NCBI GenBank assembly: GCA_958296235.1
Contig: OY282457.1
Location: 1 to 64,000, forward strand
Length of the DNA: 64,000 nucleotides
Origin: an uncultured Candidatus Binatia bacterium
GTDB taxonomy: Bacteria; Desulfobacterota; Binatia; Bin18
Reading direction: 5' to 3'
In this document: in pieces, positions 34,368-41,931 of the stretch
Layout: each line of letters begins with the position of its first letter
Numbering within the stretch: position 1 is the stretch's first letter
Program-made: the position numbers and the translations under genes
The notes under the pieces: model-generated
What the model saw: only the letters and a program-made list of their open reading frames with translations
Databases searched by the model: none
What the model was told of the DNA's origin: nothing

Positions 34368-35120
34368 CTAACGAAACAAATCCGCGTCCGCTGGTCGTTT
34401 GAGGGATTCGCTCCCGACGTCGGCTGGTGTGAAGCGATAGCCGCGTATCAGAACGGCGGGCATGGCGGCGCTTTTTTCCATCAGCAGGCCCGCGGCCGCG
34501 GCGAGTTCGTCAGCCACGGCGATGACCGTATGATGCAGTTCACGACCCTGGAGGTCTTCCTCTCCGCGCTGGTCGTCGAGCGGGTCAAGACCGGAAACAC
34601 CGAGCGCGAATTCGACCAGGCCGTCCCGCCACGGCCGGCCAAACGTGTCGGTAATAATCACGCCCATAGAAATATGACGCTGCCGCTCAAAGGCCAGACG
34701 GAGATGCCGGGCGGAAGCGTCCGGGTCTTTGGGCAGGAGAATGACGACGTCGTCGGCAATGGTGTTGGAGGCGTCAACGCCGGAGTTGGCACACACCCAG
34801 CCGTGTTTACTCTCGGTGATGACCACGCCGTTTTTCATGCGGACAATTCGACTGCTCTCGGTCAGTACGACCTCGACCAGGCGCGGGTCTTTCTCCCACA
34901 TGTCCGCAATTTGTGTGGCAAACGGCGACGGGGTGACGGTCCGCAGGTCAACGACGGCGCCCTCGGCTTTGGAGACGATCTTTTGGCAGAGGACCAGAAT
35001 GTCTCCATCCTTGAGGCCGACTTTGGCGTCGTCAATGGCTTTGAGCAAGATGGCGGGCAGGTCATCGCCAGGCTTGATCTGAGGAACACCGGGAATGGGG
35101 ATAATGGCAATCGTACTCAT
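34368..35120 (-). CDS. cofE: Coenzyme F420-0:L-glutamate ligase
   Basis: Adds glutamates to F420-0 with GTP. The 250-residue protein begins IAIIPIPGVPQIKPGDDL, the CofE start, and has LVLCQKIVSKAEGAVVDL about residue 40, the nucleotide-site segment SGVDASNTI and DTFGRPWRDGLVEFALGVSG. ATG 35120 has AAGGA about seven bases upstream; an earlier ATG (35156) overlapping cofD is possible but adds non-family residues. It lacks the C-terminal reductase fused in actinobacterial FbiB. Last gene of the cof cluster. Confidence 0.92.
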   Translation of the reverse strand: MSTIAIIPIPGVPQIKPGDDLPAILLKAIDDAKVGLKDGDILVLCQKIVSKAEGAVVDLRTVTPSPFATQIADMWEKDPRLVEVVLTESSRIVRMKNGVVITESKHGWVCANSGVDASNTIADDVVILLPKDPDASARHLRLAFERQRHISMGVIITDTFGRPWRDGLVEFALGVSGLDPLDDQRGEEDLQGRELHHTVIAVADELAAAAGLLMEKSAAMPAVLIRGYRFTPADVGSESLKRPADADLFR

Positions 35121-35152
35121 GCGAGGTCCTTCAACTACGGGTGACGCTGGAC

Positions 35153-36133
35153 TCATGACTCTGCCTTGGGGCGTTTCTGATGGGCAAACTCAATAACCGC
35201 TCGCGCCAGAGCAACCGACTTGTCCATAGCGCTCATGACGGTATCGGTGACAATAACAGTCATGCCCATTTTTTCCAGGCGTTCGCGTGGTGTTGGATCG
35301 TGTTCGATGTCTTGCCGGTCAAGGACAAAGGTATCCACAAAGTCGTGATACAGCTTGGCGACCCCAACCGACGAGACTTCAATCCCCAAGCCGGCAAGCA
35401 TGCGGTCGGCTGGCCCTTTGATGGGCTTTCCTGCGACCAGGGGACTGATTGCGACTACTGGAGCGGAGGTTGCTCGCAGGGCCTCGCGCACGCCCGGTAA
35501 GGAAAGAATGGGGCCAATACTGACAATGGGGTTGCTCGGCGGGAGAACAATCAGCTCGGCGCTGTAAAGGGCTTCGACGACACCAGGCGCGGCCTGGGCC
35601 GTTTCCATGCCGCTGAATGCAACTTTCGAGACCTGCCCCTCACTGCGCTGTTTCACGAAATATTCCTGAAAGGGCAGAGCGCCTGCCTCGGTATGCACAA
35701 CGGTCCGAACGCGTTCATTACTCATGGGTAGTACGGTGGCCTTAATGCCCCACTGCCGGGCAATGGCGGCGGTCGCCTGGCTGAGCGTCCGCCCCTGGCG
35801 CAGTGCTTGGGTCCGAAACAGATGCGTTGCCAGATCAGCGTCGCCTAAGCCAAACCAGGTATCGGTATAATAGCGCCCGAGCGCCGCAAGGCAGCGATGG
35901 GTTTCCCGAGGTAGGCCCCAGCCTTTCTCAGAGTCAACGGCATTGGCCAGGGTATAGGTCACTGTATCCAGGTCAGGAGAAACTGAGAGACCAAAGAATT
36001 CTTCGTCATCGCCGGTATTGACGATCACGCTCAGATTTGTCTCCGGCACAACCCGCACAACACCGCGTAGAAAGCGCGCAGCGCCCACACCGCCGGCGAG
36101 GGCGGTGATGCGTGAGGAAGTCAGGCTAGACAC
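35153..36133 (-). CDS. cofD: 2-phospho-L-lactate (or phosphoenolpyruvate) transferase CofD
   Basis: Transfers the phospholactyl/PEP group from the GDP donor to Fo. The 326 residues begin ITALAGGVGAARFLRGV, the CofD signature, then VIVNTGDDEEFFGLSVSPD (metal and Fo site), LGDADLATHLFRT and LIVLPPSNPIVSIGPILSL. It overlaps cofE or its alternate start by four bases. The guanylyl donor enzyme CofC is not encoded in the window. Confidence 0.93.
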   Translation of the reverse strand: MSSLTSSRITALAGGVGAARFLRGVVRVVPETNLSVIVNTGDDEEFFGLSVSPDLDTVTYTLANAVDSEKGWGLPRETHRCLAALGRYYTDTWFGLGDADLATHLFRTQALRQGRTLSQATAAIARQWGIKATVLPMSNERVRTVVHTEAGALPFQEYFVKQRSEGQVSKVAFSGMETAQAAPGVVEALYSAELIVLPPSNPIVSIGPILSLPGVREALRATSAPVVAISPLVAGKPIKGPADRMLAGLGIEVSSVGVAKLYHDFVDTFVLDRQDIEHDPTPRERLEKMGMTVIVTDTVMSAMDKSVALARAVIEFAHQKRPKAES

Positions 36134-36169
36134 GGTCGAACGGGCGGAGGGGGCTCCTCCGCCTTCAGG

Positions 36170-37456
36170 TTAGTGTGCGGTTTCGTGTTTGTCCCGCTCG
36201 AATGGATGAACGTACCGGAACTGGTCTGAGGCGGCGAGCCGCCGATAGGAGCCGAATTGCTCGTCGGCATTCTCAACCATATCCAAGGGGCTGAGTTTGT
36301 CGTCGGTTCCGTTAAAGACCGTCCGCAGCTTATAGGTAGTCGAACGTTCGGCCGGGGTGCGACCCACATCGCGGACCAGGCGCCGCAACTCTTTGGGGGG
36401 AACCAACTGGCCGTACTGCGCGCCGGCTGAGGTCGAAATACTCTCGTTGATCAGCGTTCCTCCAAGATCATTCGCTCCCACCGTCAGCAGATATTGCGAC
36501 AGCTTGGGGCCCTCTTTGACCCAGGAGGACTGGATATTGCGGAAGGTGGGACCCAGCATCAGCCGGGCAATCGCGTGCATCTTGATGACCTCCACGCCGG
36601 TCGCTCCCTCGCGGACGCCTTTGACGAGTTTGCGCTGATACATGGGCGCTTCCTGGTGGATGAGCGACAGTGGCACAAATTCGGTAAACCCGCGGGTCTC
36701 CTTTTGAATATCCCGCAACAGGTTCATATGTTTGACCCAATGTTCGGGCGTCTCGATATGGCCATACATAATGGTTGAAGTGGTCGGGATACCGAGGCTA
36801 TGGGCCGAGGTAATGACCTCAATCCATTGTTTGGTCGAAATGCGCCCTGGGGCGATGATATCGCGGATTTCCTGATCCAGAATTTCGGCTGAGGTGCCGG
36901 GCAGGGTATCCAACCCCGCGTTTTTGAGTTCTCGTACATAGTCGAGAATGGAGACCCCCGAGCGGAGCGAGCCGTACAGGACTTCTTCGGGCGAAAAGGC
37001 GTGGATATGGAGGTCTGGAAATGCCTTTTTCACGGCTCGGGTCAGGTCGATATAGAGGCTGCCGTTCATTTTGGGTGGCAGGCCGGCCTGCATGCAGACT
37101 TCGGTTGCGCCCATGTCAACCGCTTCTTGCGCCCGCCGAACGATCTCCTCTTCGGGCAGGAAATAGCCTTCTTCCTCGCGGTACTCCCGGCTGAAGGCGC
37201 AGAACGTACAGTGTTTGATGCACACATTGGTGAAGTTGATATTCCGGTTGACAACATAGGTCACCACCTCACCGACCTGGCGGCGGCGCATTTCGTCGGC
37301 GACCAGACAGACGGCGTGAAAATCGATGCCATTGGCCTGGCAGAGCTGAAGGCCGTCCTGCCAGGAGAGTTCTGCCCCTTCCAATGCGTGATACAGGATG
37401 GCGCGAATCTGCGGGTCAATGTGATCGAGGATGCCGGCAATGTGATTGGTTGCCAC
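36170..37456 (-). CDS. cofH: F420 precursor Fo synthase subunit CofH
   Basis: Radical SAM enzyme that joins the tyrosine side to the flavin-like ring in Fo synthesis. The cluster motif is VCIKHCTFCAFSREY (Cx3Cx2C, about residue 75), with AFSPEEVLYG, GLDTLPGTSAEILDQEIRD and SIMYGHIETPEHW, all typical of CofH/MqnC-related enzymes. Length 428 is somewhat above average. GTG 37456 has AAGGAGA seven bases upstream. It works with CofG, encoded just before it. Confidence 0.93.
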   Translation of the reverse strand: MATNHIAGILDHIDPQIRAILYHALEGAELSWQDGLQLCQANGIDFHAVCLVADEMRRRQVGEVVTYVVNRNINFTNVCIKHCTFCAFSREYREEEGYFLPEEEIVRRAQEAVDMGATEVCMQAGLPPKMNGSLYIDLTRAVKKAFPDLHIHAFSPEEVLYGSLRSGVSILDYVRELKNAGLDTLPGTSAEILDQEIRDIIAPGRISTKQWIEVITSAHSLGIPTTSTIMYGHIETPEHWVKHMNLLRDIQKETRGFTEFVPLSLIHQEAPMYQRKLVKGVREGATGVEVIKMHAIARLMLGPTFRNIQSSWVKEGPKLSQYLLTVGANDLGGTLINESISTSAGAQYGQLVPPKELRRLVRDVGRTPAERSTTYKLRTVFNGTDDKLSPLDMVENADEQFGSYRRLAASDQFRYVHPFERDKHETAH

Positions 37457-37527
37457 GGCTGGGTCTCCTTACGCTCGAAGATTTGAAGGCGTGTGTTTGC
37501 CCTCAGATGCGAAAATAGGCGCGAAAA

Positions 37528-38682
37528 TCATGTTGTCACTTCGGCTTGTAACTCGCGAGTGCGCGGCAGTAAGGCCGGCAAGAGGAAGCCTGGACGGTCT
37601 ATATACTCTTCATAAATGGCCAGCCGCTCCCGTAAGGTAAAGCCGGCGTCCGTGCACGTCTGGGCTAATAAATTGAGATGCGGCCAGGCTGCCTCGGGAT
37701 TGACGTAATCTATCGAAACCGGCGAAATACCGCCCCAGTCGTTAATCCCCGCACGCAACAGCAGCCGGTGGTCGTGCGGGCTGAGATTGGGGGGAGCCTG
37801 CACATTCATGGGTCCTCCCAAGAGCAGCCGTGCAACGGCAACCGTTCGGGCCATTTCATAACTTTCCGGCTCAGGGGCATCGGCCATTCTGGTATGGGGC
37901 TTGGCCCGGAAATTCTGTACGATCACTTCTTGAATATGGCCGTATTCTTCGTGCAGGTCCCGAATCGCAAGCAAACTGTCTACCACTTCTTCACGGGTTT
38001 CTCCGATACCGATGAGAATGCCGGTGGTAAAAGGAATTTCCAGTTCGCCGGCCTCGCGGATCATTTTGACGCGGACTGCCGGCCGCTTGTCGGGTGCGGA
38101 AAAGTGCGCCATGCCGCGCTCGCACAGTCGGGGGCTGATGTTTTCCAACATGAGTCCGAGACTGACGTTGACGTCTTTGAGCGACTTCATTTCGTCATAA
38201 CTCAGCACGCCGGCATTGGTGTGGGGCAGAATGCCGTAGGACAGCGCGATTTCACACGCCTGATAGACGTAGGCGGTTGTCGTGGTGTGGCCAAAGCGAG
38301 CCAGGGTTTCCCGATAGCTCGAAAAGGCGTTCTCGGGCTTATCGCCCAAGCACATGAGGGCCTCTTTGCAGCCCTGTTTTTGGGCGCGCTCCAACCAGTT
38401 CTGAAGGTCCTCCGGGCTCATGGTCCAGGCGTCCGGGTCGCGGGGATCCTTCCGAAAGGTGCAGTACGAGCAGCGGTCTCGACACAGATTGGTGACGGGC
38501 AGAAAGACTTTCCGGGAATAGGTCACCGTCCGGCCTTTGTGGCGGTCGCGTAAGGTCCCCGCCGCCTCCAGGAGGGCTGGAAAGTCCTCCTCTGAGCAGT
38601 TGATGAGCTGGTATCCGTCCTCAGCGGACAAAGCGACATCTGAAAGCGCTTTATCCAATATCACCGAAATGTGAGATTGCAC
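37528..38682 (-). CDS. cofG: Fo synthase subunit CofG
   Basis: Radical SAM partner of CofH, 384 residues. Iron-sulfur motif LCRDRCSYCTFRKDP (about residue 84), then GCKEALMCLGDKPE, HTNAGVLSYDEM and GILIGIGETREEV, and the late ISPVSIDYVNPEAAWPHL match CofG. GTG 38682 is chosen because a strong promoter lies inside the longer open frame, so translation cannot start farther upstream. First gene of cofGHDE. Confidence 0.9.
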   Translation of the reverse strand: MQSHISVILDKALSDVALSAEDGYQLINCSEEDFPALLEAAGTLRDRHKGRTVTYSRKVFLPVTNLCRDRCSYCTFRKDPRDPDAWTMSPEDLQNWLERAQKQGCKEALMCLGDKPENAFSSYRETLARFGHTTTTAYVYQACEIALSYGILPHTNAGVLSYDEMKSLKDVNVSLGLMLENISPRLCERGMAHFSAPDKRPAVRVKMIREAGELEIPFTTGILIGIGETREEVVDSLLAIRDLHEEYGHIQEVIVQNFRAKPHTRMADAPEPESYEMARTVAVARLLLGGPMNVQAPPNLSPHDHRLLLRAGINDWGGISPVSIDYVNPEAAWPHLNLLAQTCTDAGFTLRERLAIYEEYIDRPGFLLPALLPRTRELQAEVTT

Positions 38683-38713
38683 CCGATATCCCCCATGCTG
38701 AAATGCCTTTGCG

Positions 38714-38742
38714 ACACTAGTAGAGCAGGGGGGTAATGTCAA
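38714..38742 (-). promoter_or_regulatory. Sigma70-type promoter of the cofGHDE operon
   Basis: On the minus strand TTGACA (38742-38737), a 17-base spacer and TAGTGT (38719-38714). The expected start of transcription near 38708 is about 26 bases before the cofG GTG. Confidence 0.6.
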
Positions 38743-38758
38743 CTGGGGAATCGGAGGA

Positions 38759-38780
38759 AATATCACTTTTCAGTGATATT
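38759..38780. repeat. Perfect 9-bp inverted repeat upstream of cofG
   Basis: AATATCACT (38759-38767) and AGTGATATT (38772-38780) with a TTTC spacer, about 20 bases upstream of the cofG -35 box. It could bind a regulator or be the end hairpin of the neighbouring gene; there is no T-run. Confidence 0.5.
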
Positions 38781-38813
38781 GAGAGCGGGCTGGGGTGAGG
38801 AGCAGATGAGACG

Positions 38814-39179
38814 CTACCCGTGCTCTGCCGAGGACGACACCCAACGCGGCTGCCGATAGCGCTGCCGACGAATCGCCATGAGCGTACACAGTACGCCGCT
38901 GCACAGCATGAGCCAGCCGACGTTCTGCAGCACGTGATAGAAATCAAGTTTGGCTTGATTGAGGGCGCGCCGGCTCCAGGCTTCACTCGAGAAGTGGCGC
39001 AGCCTGGTATTCTTCCCGAACGTTTGCTCGGCCGCAACCGGAGGGGGTGTACGGGCCAGGGCGCTCTGATACTCCCGGACTTTGAAGTGTGCCACCAGCG
39101 TGTTGCCCAGACCCAGAGCAACCAGGGTGAGGCCGGCAACGAAGAGAGTATTGCGAAACAGCGCGGAGGGAATACGCAT
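38814..39179 (-). CDS. Two-helix membrane protein, unknown function
   Basis: About 121 residues with one helix near the start (NTLFVAGLTLVALGLGNTLV) and one near the end (VGWLMLCSGVLCTLMAIRR). The loop between is basic and helical (RHFSSEAWSRRALNQAKLDF). ATG 39179 is chosen; GTG 39188 adds three residues. No family recognised. It runs divergent from lipB and into the cofG promoter region. Confidence 0.5.
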   Translation of the reverse strand: MRIPSALFRNTLFVAGLTLVALGLGNTLVAHFKVREYQSALARTPPPVAAEQTFGKNTRLRHFSSEAWSRRALNQAKLDFYHVLQNVGWLMLCSGVLCTLMAIRRQRYRQPRWVSSSAEHG

Positions 39180-39305
39180 AGCGAACACAGCTTCACGCTA
39201 CCACCTGGGGAAAAGACGAGCAAGAGAGTGTACGTTGCCAAAAGCGGGCCGCTCCCTCGCGCTGTGCGTTGAAGACAACGAGGAAGACAACGAGAAAGCG
39301 TACAT

Positions 39306-40010
39306 ATGGACACTGATTACGGGAGCAGATCCAAGCCGCGCCGTATCAGCATTCAATGCGTGCAGCTGGGTCTGACCGCCTATGCTCAGGCGCTTCAGGT
39401 CCAGCGCCGTTGGCACGCGCGGTGTGTGGCCCGGCGGACAAACGCTCTCCTGCTGACCCAACACCGACCCGTGATCACGCTCGGTTACCGCCGGCCGTGT
39501 GAGCAGATCAAGCTTGCGCCCGTCCAGCTTCGGGCGAAAGGGCTGAGCGTCGAGTATGCGGAGCGGGGCGGGGGCGCGACCTATCATGCCCCAGGGCAAC
39601 TGGTTGTCTATCCGGTCTTTTCTTCTCTGTTACAGAAATACGGGGCGCGACGTTTCATTACGCAGCTTGAGGAGGTCATGCGACAGACCTGTCTCCGCTT
39701 TGGCATCCGTACGAGCCGCCAGGACGGCTATCCCGGGGTCTGGGTGGGTGAGAAAAAAATGGGCGCTGTCGGCATTGCGGTCCGTCGGCGGACCTCCTTG
39801 CACGGCTTCGCGCTCAATGTTGATCTTGATCTGCGGCCGTTTGCCTATATCGTGCCGTGTGGCCTTGCCGATAGGGGAGTGACCAGTTTAAGACAGGAGT
39901 GCGCCCGGCCTGTCGCTTTCCACGACGTTGAGCGGGCTGTAATTGAGAATGTCGCCTCGATTTTTGAGGCAGATATGGAGGGTGTGCGAGATGGAGAATC
40001 TCCTGAATGA
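39306..40010 (+). CDS. lipB: Lipoyl(octanoyl) transferase
   Basis: Moves octanoyl from acyl carrier protein to lipoyl domains. The 234-residue protein carries the LipB hallmarks ERGGGATYHAPGQLVVYP (about 80-97), KKMGAVGIAVRRRTSLHGFA with the conserved Lys, and IVPCGLADRGVTSL with the catalytic Cys. Overlaps the enoyl-CoA hydratase gene by 20 bases, so both are co-transcribed. No lipA in the window. Confidence 0.93.
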   Translation: MDTDYGSRSKPRRISIQCVQLGLTAYAQALQVQRRWHARCVARRTNALLLTQHRPVITLGYRRPCEQIKLAPVQLRAKGLSVEYAERGGGATYHAPGQLVVYPVFSSLLQKYGARRFITQLEEVMRQTCLRFGIRTSRQDGYPGVWVGEKKMGAVGIAVRRRTSLHGFALNVDLDLRPFAYIVPCGLADRGVTSLRQECARPVAFHDVERAVIENVASIFEADMEGVRDGESPE

Positions 40011-40764
40011 CAAACAAGACGCTGTCCGGTGGCTGACGCTGAATCGGCCCGCGCGTCGCAACGCGCTTGATCGTGATACCATCTATGCCCTGAAGGCTGC
40101 CCTGGCCGAAAGCGCGCGCGACACTGATACCCGCCTGGTCGTGTTGACTGGGGCCGGCGGCGCTTTTTCCTCCGGCGCGGACTTACTGGCCGCTCCCTCA
40201 TCTCCGACGACTCCCGGCGAAGAGCTGACCGAGGACGGCTTTAACGCCGTGATTCGGATGATCTGGAATCTGCCCAAACCGGTGATTGCCGCGGTTGACG
40301 GGGTTGCCACCGGATATGGCTGCTCCTTGGCCTTGGCCGCTGATATCCGTCTGGCTTCATCAGCGGCGCGCTTTTCCCTGATTTTTGTGAAGCGTGGACT
40401 GACGATTGACGGTGGCGCCAGCTATTTTCTCCCTCGCCTGGCCGGCCTGCGCGGTATGGAGATGGCTCTCACCGGAGAGATGGTCAATGCCGCGCAAGCG
40501 GCCAATATGGGCCTGGTCAACCGTATTCTCACCGGAGATAATTTCCGAGAACAGGTTGCAGCGTATGCCTCTCGTTTGGCAAAGAACGCGCCCCTGGCGC
40601 TGGCGACGATCAAAGCATCCATCCATCACGCTTTGGGTGCCGGTCTGGGAGACGTGCTGACCGCTGAAATGGCGGAGCAGCGAAAACTTCTCCAGTCCGA
40701 AGATGTGAAAGAAGGGATTCGTGCGTTTCGTGAGAAACGCGACCCGGTCTACACCGGACGATAA
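39991..40764 (+). CDS. Enoyl-CoA hydratase/isomerase family protein
   Basis: Crotonase-fold protein of 257 residues. The oxyanion-hole segments are GGAFSSGADLLAA (about 57) and ATGYGCSLALAADIRLAS (about 107), with IDGGASYFLPRLAG and the Glu/Asp area of active hydratases. ATG 39991 has GGAGGG eight bases upstream and lies inside lipB. Substrate cannot be assigned; it could serve fatty-acid or aromatic CoA breakdown. Confidence 0.88.
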   Translation: MENLLNDKQDAVRWLTLNRPARRNALDRDTIYALKAALAESARDTDTRLVVLTGAGGAFSSGADLLAAPSSPTTPGEELTEDGFNAVIRMIWNLPKPVIAAVDGVATGYGCSLALAADIRLASSAARFSLIFVKRGLTIDGGASYFLPRLAGLRGMEMALTGEMVNAAQAANMGLVNRILTGDNFREQVAAYASRLAKNAPLALATIKASIHHALGAGLGDVLTAEMAEQRKLLQSEDVKEGIRAFREKRDPVYTGR

Positions 40765-40773
40765 GGAGACACT

Positions 40774-41490
40774 GTGGCAGAGCGACCCGGCCGATTGTGT
40801 ATCATTGGTGATATCCACGCCTGTCCGGCAGAACTTGAGACCCTCCTTGCGGCGCTGGCATTACAGCCGGCCGACCACTTGGTGTGCCTGGGCGACTATA
40901 TTGACCGCGGGCCGGATGCCAAGGCCGTTGTTGATCTGCTCTTGGGGATACAGACGGCCGCGGTCTGTCGCTGTACGTTTCTTAAAGGCAATCACGAGGA
41001 TATGTTCCTCGACTTTCTGGGGTATGACGGTTTGTACGGCCAGTCCTTCCTGATAAACGGCGGACAACAAACCCTTGCCAGCTATCAGTGCGACCCCTGG
41101 ACTCCAGGCCGCGAGGTTGCGGCACTCATGCCCGACACGCATCGAGAGTTTTTTCTGAATCTTCAGCTCTATCTGCCGGCCGATGCCATCCTATGCGTGC
41201 ATGCCGGGATCAATCCAGGGTACAGCCTGGAGGAGCAGGGAGCGGAAGACCTGCTGTGGATTCGCGAGGATTTTTTTGCTCACCCGCACGACCTGCCGTA
41301 TACCGTGGTCTTCGGGCATACCCCCCAACGGGAAGTTGGTTTTGACCTGCCGTATAAAATCGGGATTGATACCGGCCTCGTCTATGGCGGAAAATTGACC
41401 TGTCTGGAAATCACAGAGAAAAAGCTCTTCCAAATCGAACGAGGCCGCCAGCAGGTCGTGATGACCGATGCGAAGGCGTATTGGGAATGA
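40774..41490 (+). CDS. Metallophosphoesterase, serine/threonine phosphatase type
   Basis: A 238-residue PPP-family phosphatase: LCIIGDIHACPAELE, LVCLGDYIDRGPDAK, FLKGNHEDMFLDF, CVHAGINPGY and VFGHTPQREV bind two metal ions. Resembles bacterial PrpA/lambda phosphatases that act on phosphoprotein or small phosphate esters. GTG 40774 follows the hydratase by nine bases and has AAGGAG upstream. Part of the lipB transcript. Confidence 0.88.
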   Translation: MAERPGRLCIIGDIHACPAELETLLAALALQPADHLVCLGDYIDRGPDAKAVVDLLLGIQTAAVCRCTFLKGNHEDMFLDFLGYDGLYGQSFLINGGQQTLASYQCDPWTPGREVAALMPDTHREFFLNLQLYLPADAILCVHAGINPGYSLEEQGAEDLLWIREDFFAHPHDLPYTVVFGHTPQREVGFDLPYKIGIDTGLVYGGKLTCLEITEKKLFQIERGRQQVVMTDAKAYWE

Positions 41491-41553
41491 GCGCTCAGCT
41501 CTGCGGGGCGATGCAGGGCGCGTGCGAGCCTCTTTGTGTGGCGGCGCGAGGCG

Positions 41554-41580
41554 AGAGGAGGAAAGGCCCGGTCCTCCTCT
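41554..41580 (+). terminator. Hairpin at the end of the lipB transcript
   Basis: Arms AGAGGAGGA (41554-41562) and TCCTCCTCT (41572-41580) pair perfectly over nine bases with a nine-base loop, 64 bases after the phosphatase stop. Only a weak T stretch follows, so termination is likely but not certain. Confidence 0.5.
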
Positions 41581-41608
41581 TGACTTTCCCCGAACTGCCG
41601 GATTTAAC
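41580..41608 (+). promoter_or_regulatory. Probable tRNA promoter
   Basis: TTGACT (41580-41585), 17-base spacer, TTTAAC (41603-41608), seven bases before the tRNA 5' end at 41616. Confidence 0.6.
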
Positions 41609-41615
41609 ACCTTGT

Positions 41616-41689
41616 GGCGGCGTAGCTCAGGTGGCTAGAGCGAGGGTCTCATAATCCCTAGGTCGGCGGTTCAAGTCCGCCCGCCGCTA
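41616..41689 (+). tRNA. tRNA with CAU anticodon (Met elongator or Ile2)
   Basis: Cloverleaf by eye: acceptor GGCGGCG with CGCCGCT (one G-U), D-stem GCTC/GAGC, loop CTCATAA (anticodon CAT), T-stem GGCGG/CCGCC around TTCAAGT, discriminator A, no encoded CCA. It lacks the initiator features (C1-A72 mismatch, three G-C pairs below the loop). TilS, which modifies tRNA-Ile2(CAU), is encoded 240 bases downstream, so Ile2 is a real option. Confidence 0.93.
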
Positions 41690-41744
41690 GGCTGGAGCGA
41701 TCCCGCGTGGCAGCCGGAACTGCCGTCTCATGAAGGAGGAGAGT

Positions 41745-41852
41745 ATGGATCCACTCGCGATATTTATGCAGATAGTAGCCGGGATTGGGGTGCTCTGCGC
41801 GCTCGTTTCCACCGTCGCCGTTATGCTGCGGAACGCAAAAGGCGATGGATAA
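41745..41852 (+). CDS. 35-residue single-pass membrane peptide
   Basis: ATG 41745 has a strong GGAGGAG six to ten bases upstream. The peptide is one membrane helix (IFMQIVAGIGVLCALVSTVA) with a short basic tail ending in AKGDG. It lies between the CAU tRNA and a rho-independent terminator, so tRNA and peptide may share one transcript. No family recognised. Confidence 0.55.
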   Translation: MDPLAIFMQIVAGIGVLCALVSTVAVMLRNAKGDG

Positions 41853-41895
41853 AGATCAGCCGCAGAACCTGTGACCCGGAGACGAGCACGGCAAG

Positions 41896-41920
41896 GGCGT
41901 TCCTCAGGAGCGCCTTTTTT
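41896..41920 (+). terminator. Rho-independent terminator
   Basis: Stem GGCGTTCC/GGAGCGCC (41896-41903 with 41907-41914, one G-U), loop TCA, then six T to 41920. It ends the tRNA/small-peptide transcript and lies 11 bases before tilS. Confidence 0.85.
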
Positions 41921-41931
41921 ATTTCAGGCGC

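Noticed and set aside
37678-38553. Plus-strand open frame opposite cofG
   Set aside because: Shadow of cofG, which has intact radical SAM motifs.
41616-41689. Initiator tRNA-fMet
   Set aside because: No position 1-72 mismatch and no run of three G-C pairs below the anticodon loop.
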